A stretch of DNA of 32,473 bases from an uncultured Corynebacterium sp. (GCF_946221155.1 NZ_CAMIAN010000025.1:1-32473); one strand, 5' to 3'. Shown: positions 16,590 to 28,018, counted from the first letter of the stretch. Numbers and translations are program-made. The notes: generated from the sequence alone by a model not told the origin.

Positions 16590-16625
16590 CCTTTAACGGA
16601 CCGCACAGAGAGGCGGGAAAGGAGG
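16590..16625 (+). promoter_or_regulatory. PyrR-binding RNA hairpin overlapping the pyrR Shine-Dalgarno sequence
   Basis: The lower stem pairs CCTTT (16590-16594) with AAAGG (16618-16622). After a purine-rich internal loop, the upper stem pairs CCGC (16601-16604) with GCGG (16613-16616). The apical loop is ACAGAGAG, so the 3' side reads CAGAGAGG, the core of known PyrR-binding loops. The 3' strand of the lower stem is part of AAAGGAGG (16618-16625), the ribosome binding site 5 nt before the pyrR ATG. PyrR bound to UMP or UTP should hold the site shut. PyrR-dependent translational repression is known in mycobacteria. No terminator/antiterminator pair is seen, in contrast to Bacillus. Confidence 0.75.
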
Positions 16626-16630
16626 TCACG

Positions 16631-17218
16631 ATGAACTCGACGGCTGGGGAAGCTGGCGTCACCCTACTCGACGCAGATCAAGTTTCCCGTACTGTCGCGC
16701 GCATCGCGCACCAGATTATTGAAAAGACGGCGCTGGATGGGGAAGGCTCCCGGCGCGTAGTTTTACTCGGCATTCCATCGGGGGGAGTGCCGCTGGCGGC
16801 CCGCCTGGCCGAAAAAATTCAGCACTTCACAGGGGTAGACGTGTTCCAGGGTTCCCTGGACATCACCCTTTACCGCGACGACCTGCGCAACACGACACAC
16901 CGCGCGCTCAAGCCCACCAAGGTTCCCGCGGAGGGGATTGATGACGCCACAGTCGTTTTGGTAGACGACGTCCTCTACAGTGGCCGTTCCATCCGCGCGG
17001 CACTCGACGCACTCACGGACATCGGCCGGCCGTACGCTGTGCAAGTGGCGGTGCTGATAGACCGCGGACACCGCAAGCTGCCGATCCGCGCGGACTACGT
17101 GGGCAAGAACATTCCGACCGCTGCCGACGAGGACGTGACGGTGCACCTCGCGGAGCTGGACGGGGTAGACAACGTAGTGCTGACCCGCGAGCTAGGCACC
17201 GGGGAAGGGAGCAACTAA
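16631..17218 (+). CDS. pyrR: Bifunctional pyr operon regulator / uracil phosphoribosyltransferase
   Basis: PyrR senses pyrimidine nucleotides, binds pyr mRNA, and in many species also makes UMP from uracil and PRPP. Length is 195 aa. The PRPP-binding signature VVLVDDVLYSGRS begins at residue 108 with the acidic pair D112-D113. LLGIPSGGVPLAARLAEKI and the basic stretch LIDRGHRKLPIRADYVGKNIPT are typical of PyrR and separate it from other phosphoribosyltransferases. The ATG has a perfect AAAGGAGG site which is also the 3' strand of its own target hairpin, so autoregulation is likely. pyrB starts 3 nt after the stop. Confidence 0.96.
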   Translation: MNSTAGEAGVTLLDADQVSRTVARIAHQIIEKTALDGEGSRRVVLLGIPSGGVPLAARLAEKIQHFTGVDVFQGSLDITLYRDDLRNTTHRALKPTKVPAEGIDDATVVLVDDVLYSGRSIRAALDALTDIGRPYAVQVAVLIDRGHRKLPIRADYVGKNIPTAADEDVTVHLAELDGVDNVVLTRELGTGEGSN

Positions 17219-17221
17219 GCC

Positions 17222-18157
17222 ATGAAGCACCTGATTAGCATTGCCGATCTGAACAAGTCCGAGATCTTAGGCCTGATGGACGAGGCCGATCGCTTCGCTG
17301 AGGCCCTCGAGGGCCGAGAGATGAAGAAGCTGCCCACGTTGCGTGGCCGCACGATCTTCACCCTGTTCTACGAAAATTCCACCCGCACGCGATCCTCTTT
17401 CGAGACGGCGGGTAAGTGGATGAGCGCAGACGTGATCAACATCTCCGCCTCAAGTTCGTCGGTGAAGAAGGGTGAGTCCCTACGCGATACCGCGCTGACC
17501 TTGAAGGCCGTAGGTGCCGACGCGATCATCATGCGCCACCCGTCTTCCGGTGCGGCCCGGCAAGTGGCCGGTTGGCTGGACGATACGGCCATCATCAACG
17601 CAGGTGACGGTTCCAACCAGCACCCCACCCAGGCTCTTTTGGACGCCACCACGATGCGCAACCGCATCGGGGAGATTAGCGGCAAGAAGGTAGTGATCGT
17701 CGGGGATATCCTGCATTCCCGCGTGGCCCGCTCGAATGCGCAGCTGCTCACGACCCTCGGAGCGGAGGTGGTGTTCGTGGCACCCCCGACGCTGGTGCCA
17801 CTGGGTATCGAGCACTGGGGTGCGGAACCGGACAGCGTGCGCGTGAGCTACGACTTCGACAGCGAGATCGCCGACGCAGACGTCGTGATGATGCTGCGCG
17901 TCCAGGCCGAGCGCATGCACGGCGGCTTCTTCCCCTCGCACCGCGAGTACGCCACTCGCTACGGCCTTTCCCAGGCACGCGCGGAGCGTATGCAGGAGGG
18001 CGCGATCATCATGCATCCGGGTCCGATGTTGCGGGGAATGGAGATCAACTACGACGTCGCTGACGCCCCGCAGACTGTGGTTTTGAACCAGGTTACCGCC
18101 GGTGTGCATGTGCGCATGGCGGTGCTGTTCTCCCTGCTTGTTGGGGAAGAGGGGTAG
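17222..18157 (+). CDS. pyrB: Aspartate carbamoyltransferase catalytic subunit
   Basis: Joins carbamoyl phosphate and aspartate to form carbamoyl aspartate, the committed step of pyrimidine synthesis. Length is 311 aa. The carbamoyl phosphate loop STRTRSSF begins at residue 53. RHPSSGAARQVAG, GDGSNQHPTQALLD, LRVQAERM and HPGPMLRGMEI are all present in order. No pyrI regulatory subunit gene follows, so control is expected through PyrR. The start is 3 nt after the pyrR stop, and its GGGAG ribosome binding site lies inside the pyrR end. Confidence 0.97.
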   Translation: MKHLISIADLNKSEILGLMDEADRFAEALEGREMKKLPTLRGRTIFTLFYENSTRTRSSFETAGKWMSADVINISASSSSVKKGESLRDTALTLKAVGADAIIMRHPSSGAARQVAGWLDDTAIINAGDGSNQHPTQALLDATTMRNRIGEISGKKVVIVGDILHSRVARSNAQLLTTLGAEVVFVAPPTLVPLGIEHWGAEPDSVRVSYDFDSEIADADVVMMLRVQAERMHGGFFPSHREYATRYGLSQARAERMQEGAIIMHPGPMLRGMEINYDVADAPQTVVLNQVTAGVHVRMAVLFSLLVGEEG

Positions 18158-18220
18158 GCAAACGTGGCACATATACCGGCACAGACAGATAAGAAGACTT
18201 TCGATAGAGGAGCTTTGACC

Positions 18221-19576
18221 ATGACCTCCGAGTATCCGGCCACCGGCGAGCTGGCAGGCCACCCCACTGGCGAGGAAAACGCAGTGCTGCTGCGCGGCGT
18301 GCTGCTGTACGGGGAGGGGGAGAAGCAGGACGTGCTGATCCAGGACGGCCTGATCGCTGAGATCGGCGCGGACCTGGCCGGATCCGCAGCGCAGGGCGCG
18401 GAGGTGCTGGACCTAGACGGCCAGGTACTACTGCCCGGCCTGGTGGACATGCACGTTCACCTGCGTGAACCAGGCCGTGAGGATACCGAGACTATTGCCA
18501 CCGGCTCCGCGGCTGCCGCCCAGGGCGGCTTCACGGCAGTGTTCACTATGGCGAACACTGCACCCGTCACCGACAACCCCGCCATCGCGGAAATGGTGTG
18601 GTACAAGGGTCAGAACACGAATCTGTGTGACGTGCACCCAGTCGGCTCGATCTCCAAGGGGCTGGAGGGCAAGGAGCTCACTGAGTTCGGCATGATGGCC
18701 GATTCCGACGCGAAAGTGCGCATGTTCTCCGACGACGGCAAGTGCGTCGACGATCCCCGCCTGATGCGCCGCGCCATTGAATACTCCAAGGGCATGGACG
18801 TACTGCTGGCCCAGCACTGCGAGGAGCCACGCCTGACGGAGGGCGCTGTGGCTCACGAGGGTGAGACCGCCGCTCGCCTGGGCCTGGGCGGCTGGCCGCG
18901 TGTGGCCGAGGAATCCATCGTCGCCCGGGATGCCATCATGGCCCGTGACTACGGTGGACGCCTGCACATCTGCCACGCCTCCACTGAAGGCACCGTGGAG
19001 CTTTTGCGCTGGGCGAAGTCCCAGGGCATTCCGCTTACCGCGGAAGTCACCCCGCACCACCTGCTGCTCACCGATGCGCGGCTAGAGACCTACGACGGTG
19101 TGAACCGCGTGAACCCGCCGCTGCGCGAACAGCGCGACGTGGAGGCGCTGCGCGCCGCCCTGATCGATGGCACCGTCGACTGCGTGGCCACCGACCACGC
19201 CCCGCACGGCTCCGAGGACAAGTGCTGCGAGTTCGACCAGGCACGCCCCGGCATGTTGGGAATCGAGACTTCGCTGGCGCTGATCGCCAAGATCTTCGTC
19301 ATCGACGGCGACGAGGACTGGCGTTTCATCGCCAAAGTCATGTCCGAGCGCCCGGCGGAGATCACCAAGCTGCCCGGCCACGGTCGCCCGATTGCGGTTG
19401 GTGAACCGGCAAACCTGTGCGCGGTGGACGTGAACCAGAAGTGGATGGCGCACGGCAAGGACATGGCCTCCAAGGCCAACAACACCCCGTACGAGGGCAT
19501 GGAGATGCCGGTTAAGGTGACCACCACGCTGTTGCGAGGCAAGGTGACCTGTAAGAACGGCTCAGCGGTGAACTAA
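18221..19576 (+). CDS. pyrC: Dihydroorotase (class I)
   Basis: Zinc amidohydrolase that cyclises carbamoyl aspartate to dihydroorotate. Length is 451 aa from the ATG at 18221. The metal-binding DMHVHLREPG has His78 and His80, followed by GGFTAVFTMANTAP. The later CHASTEG segment and ATDHAPH contribute further ligands. The frame is open to a GTG at 18164, but AGAGGAG at 18206-18212 sits 8 nt before the ATG at 18221 and decides the start. The gap after pyrB is then 63 nt with no terminator. Confidence 0.95.
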   Translation: MTSEYPATGELAGHPTGEENAVLLRGVLLYGEGEKQDVLIQDGLIAEIGADLAGSAAQGAEVLDLDGQVLLPGLVDMHVHLREPGREDTETIATGSAAAAQGGFTAVFTMANTAPVTDNPAIAEMVWYKGQNTNLCDVHPVGSISKGLEGKELTEFGMMADSDAKVRMFSDDGKCVDDPRLMRRAIEYSKGMDVLLAQHCEEPRLTEGAVAHEGETAARLGLGGWPRVAEESIVARDAIMARDYGGRLHICHASTEGTVELLRWAKSQGIPLTAEVTPHHLLLTDARLETYDGVNRVNPPLREQRDVEALRAALIDGTVDCVATDHAPHGSEDKCCEFDQARPGMLGIETSLALIAKIFVIDGDEDWRFIAKVMSERPAEITKLPGHGRPIAVGEPANLCAVDVNQKWMAHGKDMASKANNTPYEGMEMPVKVTTTLLRGKVTCKNGSAVN

Positions 19577-19579
19577 GCA

Positions 19580-19591
19580 CCCACGAGTGGG
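19580..19591. repeat. Short palindrome after pyrC
   Basis: CCCACGAGTGGG is a 12-bp near-perfect palindrome (CCCAC-GA-GTGGG) just after the pyrC stop, with AAAAAG a few bases later but no T-tract. It may fold weakly in RNA. It is not a clear terminator. Confidence 0.35.
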
Positions 19592-19643
19592 CGTCACTAA
19601 AAAGAACCAAACACAACAGCGAAGAGTTAAGGAAACAAGCACA

Positions 19644-20780
19644 ATGAGCTACACGCCAGCAGCACTGGTTCTCGCCGACGGGAAGATCTTCCGCGGCCGC
19701 GCATTCGGCGCGACGGGTCGCACTCTCGGCGAGGCGGTGTTCACCACGGCCATGACCGGCTACCAGGAGACCATGACCGACCCCTCCTACCACCGCCAGA
19801 TCGTGGTGGCGACCGCCCCGCAGATCGGCAACACAGGCTGGAACGACGAGGATTCCGAGTCTCGCGGGGACAAGATCTGGGTCGCAGGCCTGGTTATCCG
19901 CGACCTGTCCCGCTCCGTGAGCAACTGGCGGGCCAACCGCAGCCTGCCGGATGAGATGGAGGCCCAGGGCATCATCGGCATCCAGAGCGTAGACACCCGC
20001 GCCATCGTGCGCCACCTGCGTGACAAGGGCTCCGTCGCCGCAGGCATTTTTAGTGGTGACGCCCTCAGCTCCGACGAGGACATGATCAGTCAGGTTCAAG
20101 CTCAGCCGTCCATGGCAGGTGCGGATCTCTCCGCTGATGTCAGCACCGATGAGCTGTACGTGGTGGAGCCGGAAGGGGAGACCAAGTACACCGTCATCGC
20201 CTATGACATGGGCATTAAGACGAACACCCCGCGCGAGTTCTCTAAGCGCGGCGTGCGCACCGTGGTTGTGCCTTCCAACACCACTTTCGAAGAAGTGCAG
20301 AAGCTGATGGACGAGTACAACGCCACCGGCGTATTCATCTCCAACGGTCCGGGCGACCCGGCGACGGCCGACGTGACTGTGGAAGAACTGAAGAAGATCC
20401 TGGAGGCCAAGATTCCTTTCTTCGGCATCTGCTTCGGCAACCAGCTGCTAGGCCGCGCGTTGGGCATGGAGACCTACAAGTTGAAGTTCGGCCACCGCGG
20501 CACCAACGTGCCGGTCCTGGACCACCAGACCGGACGGATTGACATCACTGCGCAGAACCACGGCTTCGCGCTGAAGGGTAAGGCGCTGGAGAAGTTCGAC
20601 ACCCCGTTCGGCGAGGCCCAGGTGACCCACACCTGCCTGAACGACGATGTTGTCGAGGGCGTGGCGCTGCTGGACGGCAACGCATTCTCCGTCCAATACC
20701 ACCCGGAATCGGCAGCCGGCCCGCACGATGCAAACCCGCTGTTCGATAAGTTCTTCGCGAACCTCGAGAAGAACAGCTAA
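19644..20780 (+). CDS. carA: Carbamoyl phosphate synthase small subunit
   Basis: Glutaminase subunit that supplies ammonia to CarB for carbamoyl phosphate, which feeds both pyrimidine and arginine synthesis. Length is 378 aa from the ATG at 19644, which has AAGGA 10 nt upstream. An upstream in-frame ATG at 19587 would add 19 polar residues outside the family core. The N-terminal domain (about 1-150) has FGATGRTLGEAVFTTAMTGYQETMTDPSY. The class I glutaminase domain has SNGPGDP, the catalytic Cys263 in GICFGNQ, and His353 and Glu355 in QYHPESAAGPHD. The usual GICLGHQ has Asn in place of His here. Confidence 0.97.
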   Translation: MSYTPAALVLADGKIFRGRAFGATGRTLGEAVFTTAMTGYQETMTDPSYHRQIVVATAPQIGNTGWNDEDSESRGDKIWVAGLVIRDLSRSVSNWRANRSLPDEMEAQGIIGIQSVDTRAIVRHLRDKGSVAAGIFSGDALSSDEDMISQVQAQPSMAGADLSADVSTDELYVVEPEGETKYTVIAYDMGIKTNTPREFSKRGVRTVVVPSNTTFEEVQKLMDEYNATGVFISNGPGDPATADVTVEELKKILEAKIPFFGICFGNQLLGRALGMETYKLKFGHRGTNVPVLDHQTGRIDITAQNHGFALKGKALEKFDTPFGEAQVTHTCLNDDVVEGVALLDGNAFSVQYHPESAAGPHDANPLFDKFFANLEKNS

Positions 20781-20835
20781 CGCAACAGAGCCAAGTTAAG
20801 CAACAGCCAGCAACACTGAGTAAAAGGGAAAACCA

Positions 20836-24197
<3,362 letters not shown>

Positions 24198-24201
<4 letters not shown>

Positions 24202-25052
24202 CCGCGAGTGCACGGTCGGTTGGCCACCCCACTTTCGGCGAGCGTTTCCTGGAACGTTCCCAGAAATTCGGGCAGCTCTGCGTGGGCATGGACCCGCACG
24301 TGGGCATCCTGGAAGACTGGGGGCTAAAGGCCGACGTCGCTGGACTGAAGGTCTTCAGCAAAACCTGTGTGGAGGCATTTGCGGATGTCGCCTGCGTGGT
24401 CAAGCCCCAAGTGGCCTTTTACGAGCAGTTCGGTTCGGCCGGCTTGGCCGTGCTGGAGCAAACGATCGAGGAGCTGCGGAGGGCCGGGGTGTTGGTCATT
24501 GCCGACGCCAAACGGGGTGACATCGGCTCGACCATGGCCGGATACGCGCGGGCGTGGTTGGATCCGGAATCTCCGCTGTGCAGCGATGCCGTGACCGTAT
24601 CCCCGTGGCTAGGATTCGACTCCCTGCGTCCCGTCATCGACTTAGGTGAACAGCACGGCAGGGGAGTGATCGTGCTAGCTGCCACGTCCAACCCGGAGGC
24701 GCGAAGCCTGCAACGCTCCCACTTCGACGGCACTGAAACGAACCTGGCCCAATACATTGTGGATCGCGTGGCTGCGGAAAATGCTCAGCATTCCGGCGCT
24801 GGCAACCTCGGAGTCGTGGTCGGTGCCACGCTGGCCGAGCCTCCACGCCTGGACCAGGTGGGCGGTATGGTCCTGATGCCGGGGGTTGGCGCACAGGGAG
24901 GCACCATGGACGACGTTCGGCGTATCGCTGGGGGAGACCAGACGGCGTCATTAGTCTCGCCCAACGTTTCCCGTGGTGTGCTGCGCGCAGGACCCGACGT
25001 TGCGGACCTCCGTAACGCCGTAGTCGAGCAGGCGGCAACGCTACGGCTCTAG
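24198..25052 (+). CDS. pyrF: Orotidine 5'-phosphate decarboxylase (type 2)
   Basis: Final UMP step, decarboxylation of OMP. Length is 284 aa, matching the longer type 2 family found in Actinobacteria. The catalytic region DAKRGDIGSTM contains Lys105. VKPQVAFYEQFG, VSPWLGFDSL and the late MPGVGAQGG fit the family. The GTG at 24198 overlaps the carB stop. This is the last gene of the pyr operon. A likely terminator lies 12 nt beyond the stop. Confidence 0.95.
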
Positions 25053-25391
25053 CACTGTAGTTTTAGCCCCGAGTACTGATAGCCATAATCGGCCATTAGC
25101 AGGGGCTTTTGCTGTTCTTCATGGATTCAGGTGTTACACTGATACTCATTGTTTGAAACCTGCTCGCGTAGCGCCCCGCCTGCACACATATTCGGTTCGG
25201 GCGAAGCGTGTACAGTAGTCGAAAACATGGGTCTGAAAACATGAATCTCGGTGTGTCAGCTTGGCATTTTTAACCGAGACGATTTAATATCCAGCGTTGC
25301 TTGGAATACCGTTTGGTCTCTACAGCATGCTGGTTATAGACCAGAGAAACTTTCCATCCTTAAAGACGAGAAAAATTTAACGGAGGCACCC
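25053..25391 (+). promoter_or_regulatory. 339-nt pyrF-mihF gap: terminator, promoters and structured leader
   Basis: This is the only gap above 300 nt. After the pyr terminator it has two -10-like elements: an extended one, TGTTACACT (25132-25140), and TACAGT (25211-25216). The nonamer GAAAACATG is repeated at 25221-25229 and 25235-25243. A 10-bp palindrome CAGCATGCTG (25323-25332) lies inside an outer inverted repeat, TGGTCT (25314-25319) with AGACCA (25338-25343). The stretch is more AT-rich than its neighbours. A frame in phase with mihF is open from GTG 25251, but no Shine-Dalgarno sequence precedes it. I see no other gene here. Confidence 0.5.
25065..25110 (+). terminator. Probable terminator of the pyr operon
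   Basis: AGCCCC (25065-25070) pairs with GGGGCT (25102-25107), which is followed by TTT. The inner bases can form a further imperfect stem with GCC/GGC around ATAATC. The long imperfect hairpin plus T-tract fits an intrinsic terminator after pyrF. Confidence 0.55.
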
Positions 25392-25712
25392 GTGGCACTT
25401 CCCCAGTTGACCGATGAGCAGCGCGCAGCGGCGCTGAAGAAGGCGGCCGAGGCACGCAAGGCACGCGCAGAACTGCGCGAGAAGCTGAAGCGTGGCGGCA
25501 CCGATCTGAAGCAGGTCCTGAAGGACGCCGAGACCGACGAGACCCTGGGCAAGATGAAGGTCTCCGCTCTGCTGGTTTCCCTGCCGAAGGTCGGCAAGGT
25601 TAAGGCCAAGGAGATCATGGAGCAGCTGGAGATCGCCGAGACCCGTCGCATCCGCGGCCTGGGTGACCGTCAGCGCCGTGCCCTGCTGGAGCACTTCGGT
25701 TTCGAGGAATAG
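25392..25712 (+). CDS. mihF: Mycobacterial-type integration host factor (mIHF family nucleoid protein)
   Basis: Small nucleoid DNA-binding protein that bends DNA and is a host factor for phage integration in mycobacteria. It is not homologous to proteobacterial IHF. From the GTG at 25392 it has 106 aa, the normal size. A basic helical N-terminus (LPQLTDEQRAAALKKAAEARKARAEL) precedes the helix-two-turn-helix part LPKVGKVKAKEIMEQLEI and the basic RRIRGLGDRQRRALLEHF. CGGAGG (25381-25386) 5 nt upstream decides the start. The upstream extension in frame (47 codons from 25251) is probably leader. gmk begins 2 nt after the stop, as is usual in Actinobacteria. Confidence 0.95.
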   Translation: MALPQLTDEQRAAALKKAAEARKARAELREKLKRGGTDLKQVLKDAETDETLGKMKVSALLVSLPKVGKVKAKEIMEQLEIAETRRIRGLGDRQRRALLEHFGFEE

Positions 25713-25714
25713 TC

Positions 25715-26281
25715 TTGAGTCAGGACCTGAATAGCGGACGGATCGTCGTCCTGGCCGGCCCTTCGGCGGTGGGGAAGTCCACCGTCGTGCGGCGCTTGCG
25801 CACCGACGTTCCGGACCTGTTTTTCAGTGTGTCTATGACCACCCGCGACCCGCGTCCCGGAGAAGTCGATGGCGAGGACTACATCTACGTCACCCGCGAA
25901 CAGTTCGAACAGAACATTGCGGCCGACAAGATGCTCGAGTGGGCGGAGATCCACGGAGGGCTACAGCTTTCCGGCACGCCGCGCGAACCTATCGAAAAGG
26001 CGCTGGCGGAATCCCGCCCGGTACTCGTCGAGGTAGACCTCGAGGGCGCGCGCAACGTCAAGAAGATGCTGCCCCAGGTGCAGACCGTCTTCCTGGCTCC
26101 GCCGTCGTGGGAGGTACTGGTTGACCGTCTGACCGGTCGCGGAACCGAGACGCAGGACGTCATAGAGCGCCGCCTGCAGACCGCGAAGGTCGAGATGGCA
26201 TCGCAGTCCGAGTTTGATCACGTGGTTGTGAACGATGACGTGGATCAGGCTGTGGCAGCCATCAGCGAGATCCTTAGCTAG
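25715..26281 (+). CDS. gmk: Guanylate kinase
   Basis: Phosphorylates GMP to GDP with ATP. Length is 188 aa. The P-loop GPSAVGKST covers residues 15-23, and VSMTTRDPRPGEVDGEDYIYVT is the GMP-binding part. VEVDLEGARNVKKMLP and VFLAPPSWEVLVDRLTGRGTET are typical. A TTG start at 25715 is accepted because GAGGA (25704-25708) in the end of mihF is correctly spaced and no other start precedes the P-loop. It is likely co-transcribed with mihF. Confidence 0.95.
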   Translation: MSQDLNSGRIVVLAGPSAVGKSTVVRRLRTDVPDLFFSVSMTTRDPRPGEVDGEDYIYVTREQFEQNIAADKMLEWAEIHGGLQLSGTPREPIEKALAESRPVLVEVDLEGARNVKKMLPQVQTVFLAPPSWEVLVDRLTGRGTETQDVIERRLQTAKVEMASQSEFDHVVVNDDVDQAVAAISEILS

Positions 26282-26400
26282 TCCGGCTCAGAAAGCACGG
26301 CAGGCTTAGGAGCTCTAGGAGTGCAAGGGCACACTTCAGTCCCGCGCCTTAAAGAACTAAATACATAATCAAACAACCCACCAAAGAAAAGGTGAATACC

Positions 26401-26682
26401 GTGGAAAACCAGGACGTGAATGCGAACGACAGCGTGTTCGATCCTCCTGTAGGCATCACCAATCCGCCGATCGACGAGCTGCTGACGAAGGTTTCCTCCA
26501 AGTACGCCTTGGTCATCTTCGCCGCTAAGCGCGCACGTCAGATCAACGACTACTTCCAGACGGTCGACGAGGGCGTCTTCGAGTTCGTAGGACCTCTGGT
26601 GACCCCGGATGTTCACGAGAAGCCGCTGTCCATCGCCCTGCGCGAGATTAACCGGGATCTGTTGGAACACACCGAGGGTTAA
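26401..26682 (+). CDS. rpoZ: RNA polymerase omega subunit
   Basis: Small subunit that helps assembly and stability of RNA polymerase. Length is 93 aa from GTG 26401. The omega signature SSKYALVIFAAKRARQINDYF and the late EKPLSIALREINRDLL are present. A GTG at 26392 would add three residues. AAAGG at about 26387-26391 suits 26401 better, but the choice is not certain. The 119-nt gap after gmk has a weak GTGC/GCAC hairpin and an AT-rich stretch (26349-26369), so a separate promoter is possible. coaBC follows after 20 nt. Confidence 0.93.
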   Translation: MENQDVNANDSVFDPPVGITNPPIDELLTKVSSKYALVIFAAKRARQINDYFQTVDEGVFEFVGPLVTPDVHEKPLSIALREINRDLLEHTEG

Positions 26683-26688
26683 ACCAGC

Positions 26689-26694
26689 TAGGCT
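26689..26694 (+). promoter_or_regulatory. Candidate -10 element for a leaderless coaBC transcript
   Basis: TAGGCT ends 8 nt before the coaBC GTG at 26703, and no Shine-Dalgarno sequence is visible. This matches the pattern before aroC and def. Co-transcription with rpoZ remains possible. Confidence 0.35.
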
Positions 26695-26702
26695 GATTCG
26701 TT

Positions 26703-27959
26703 GTGAACGTTGCATCAGCTGAATTGAACACCAAGCCGCTCCGCGTCGTCATCGGCGTAGGGGGCGGCATTGCTGCGTATAAGGCCGCCCACCTGGTCCG
26801 CTACTTCACCGAGCGCGGTCACCAGGTACGGGTGATCCCGACTCGCTCGGCGCTAAACTTCGTGGGTGCTGCCACTTTCGAGGCGCTCTCAGGCCAGCCA
26901 GTGGCAACCGAAGTTTTTGACGCTGTGGACGAGGTGCAACACGTCCGCTTGGGGCAGGAAGCTGACCTTATCGTCGTGGCACCGGCCACCGCAGACCTGA
27001 TGGCAAGGATCGCCCACGGGCGGGCCGACGATCTGCTCACGGCCAGCTGTCTGGTTGCCACGTGTCCAGTGGTGTTGGCCCCGGCGATGCACACCGAGAT
27101 GTGGCTGAATCCGGCGACCGTGGACAACGTAGCAACGCTGCGCCGCCATGGCCTGACGGTGCTGGACCCGGCGCATGGGCGCCTGACGGGGACGGATACC
27201 GGCGCGGGGCGCTTGCCGGAGCCGGAGCAGATCGGCGAGCTGGCGCTCACTGTTCTGGAAGACCGCGAGGCCTTCACCCGTGATCTGGAAGGCAAGAAGG
27301 TGGTCATCAGCGCTGGCGGCACACACGAGCCGCTGGATCCCGTGCGCTACCTCGGCAACGCCTCCTCTGGTCGCCAGGGCTATGCCTTGGCCGAGGTGGC
27401 CGCCCAGCGGGGCGCCGAGGTCACGCTGGTTGCCGGTGTCACTGAAAACCTGCCCACTCCCATCGGTGCTGAGGTGGTTCGGGTGAAGACTGCCCGCGAG
27501 ATGCAGCAGGCCGTGATGGATCACGCACCCCACGCCGACGTTGTCGTCATGGCTGCGGCCGTTGCCGATTACCGGCCGGCAGAGGTGGCGGGGTCGAAGA
27601 TGAAGAAGGACTCTGAGGCCGACTTTTCGACCATCCAGCTGACCGAGAACCCGGACATCCTCGCAGGCGTGGTGGAGGCCCGCAGGCGGGGAGACATGGC
27701 GTCCACAACAACGATCGTAGGCTTCGCCGCAGAAACCGGCGACGAAGACAATTCCCCCCTCGACTTTGCCCGCAAGAAACTCGAGAAGAAGGGGTGCGAC
27801 CTGTTGATGTGCAACGCGGTGGGCGACGGCAAGGTCTTCGGGCAGCCCGAAAGCTCGGGCTGGATACTTCGCCCAGACGGCAGGGTCACCGAAGTGCCGC
27901 AAGGGCCAAAGACTGGGGTCGCTGCCGCCATCTGGAAGGCCGTGTGCGAGACTCGCTAG
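26703..27959 (+). CDS. coaBC: Bifunctional phosphopantothenoylcysteine decarboxylase / phosphopantothenate-cysteine ligase
   Basis: Two consecutive steps of coenzyme A synthesis. Length is 418 aa. The N-terminal FMN-dependent CoaC domain (about 1-190) has GGGIAAYKAAHLVRYF, VQHVRLGQ with the catalytic His, and PAMHTEMW at 127-134, where the usual motif has Asn in place of His. The C-terminal CoaB ligase domain (about 195-418) has SAGGTHEPLDPVRYLGNASSG, AAAVADYRP and LMCNAVG near 370. The GTG at 26703 starts just before the conserved RVVIGVGGGIAAYK. The rpoZ-coaBC-metK-priA order is typical of Actinobacteria. Confidence 0.95.
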   Translation: MNVASAELNTKPLRVVIGVGGGIAAYKAAHLVRYFTERGHQVRVIPTRSALNFVGAATFEALSGQPVATEVFDAVDEVQHVRLGQEADLIVVAPATADLMARIAHGRADDLLTASCLVATCPVVLAPAMHTEMWLNPATVDNVATLRRHGLTVLDPAHGRLTGTDTGAGRLPEPEQIGELALTVLEDREAFTRDLEGKKVVISAGGTHEPLDPVRYLGNASSGRQGYALAEVAAQRGAEVTLVAGVTENLPTPIGAEVVRVKTAREMQQAVMDHAPHADVVVMAAAVADYRPAEVAGSKMKKDSEADFSTIQLTENPDILAGVVEARRRGDMASTTTIVGFAAETGDEDNSPLDFARKKLEKKGCDLLMCNAVGDGKVFGQPESSGWILRPDGRVTEVPQGPKTGVAAAIWKAVCETR

Positions 27960-27967
27960 GTGACTAC

Positions 27968-27997
27968 GTGACAAATGCAGACAGCTTAGTCTAGTAT
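27968..27997 (+). promoter_or_regulatory. Candidate metK promoter
   Basis: GTGACA (27968-27973) matches five of six bases of TTGACA, and TAGTAT (27992-27997) matches four of six bases of TATAAT. The spacing is 18 nt. Transcription would start near 28004 and give a leader of about 50 nt. A McbR-type operator lies between the two boxes. Confidence 0.6.
27978..27993. promoter_or_regulatory. McbR-type operator in the metK promoter
   Basis: CAGAC-N6-GTCTA differs by one base from TAGAC-N6-GTCTA, the site of the TetR-type repressor McbR that controls methionine and cysteine genes, including metK, in Corynebacterium glutamicum. It fills the promoter spacer and overlaps the first two bases of the -10, as expected for repression. 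McbR itself is not in this window. Confidence 0.7.
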
Positions 27998-28006
27998 GTG
28001 TCCATT

Positions 28007-28018
28007 GACTTAAAAGTC
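28007..28018. repeat. 12-bp palindrome in the metK leader
   Basis: GACTTAAAAGTC (GACTT-AA-AAGTC) is a near-perfect palindrome just after the predicted metK transcription start. It may be a second regulator site or chance. Confidence 0.4.
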
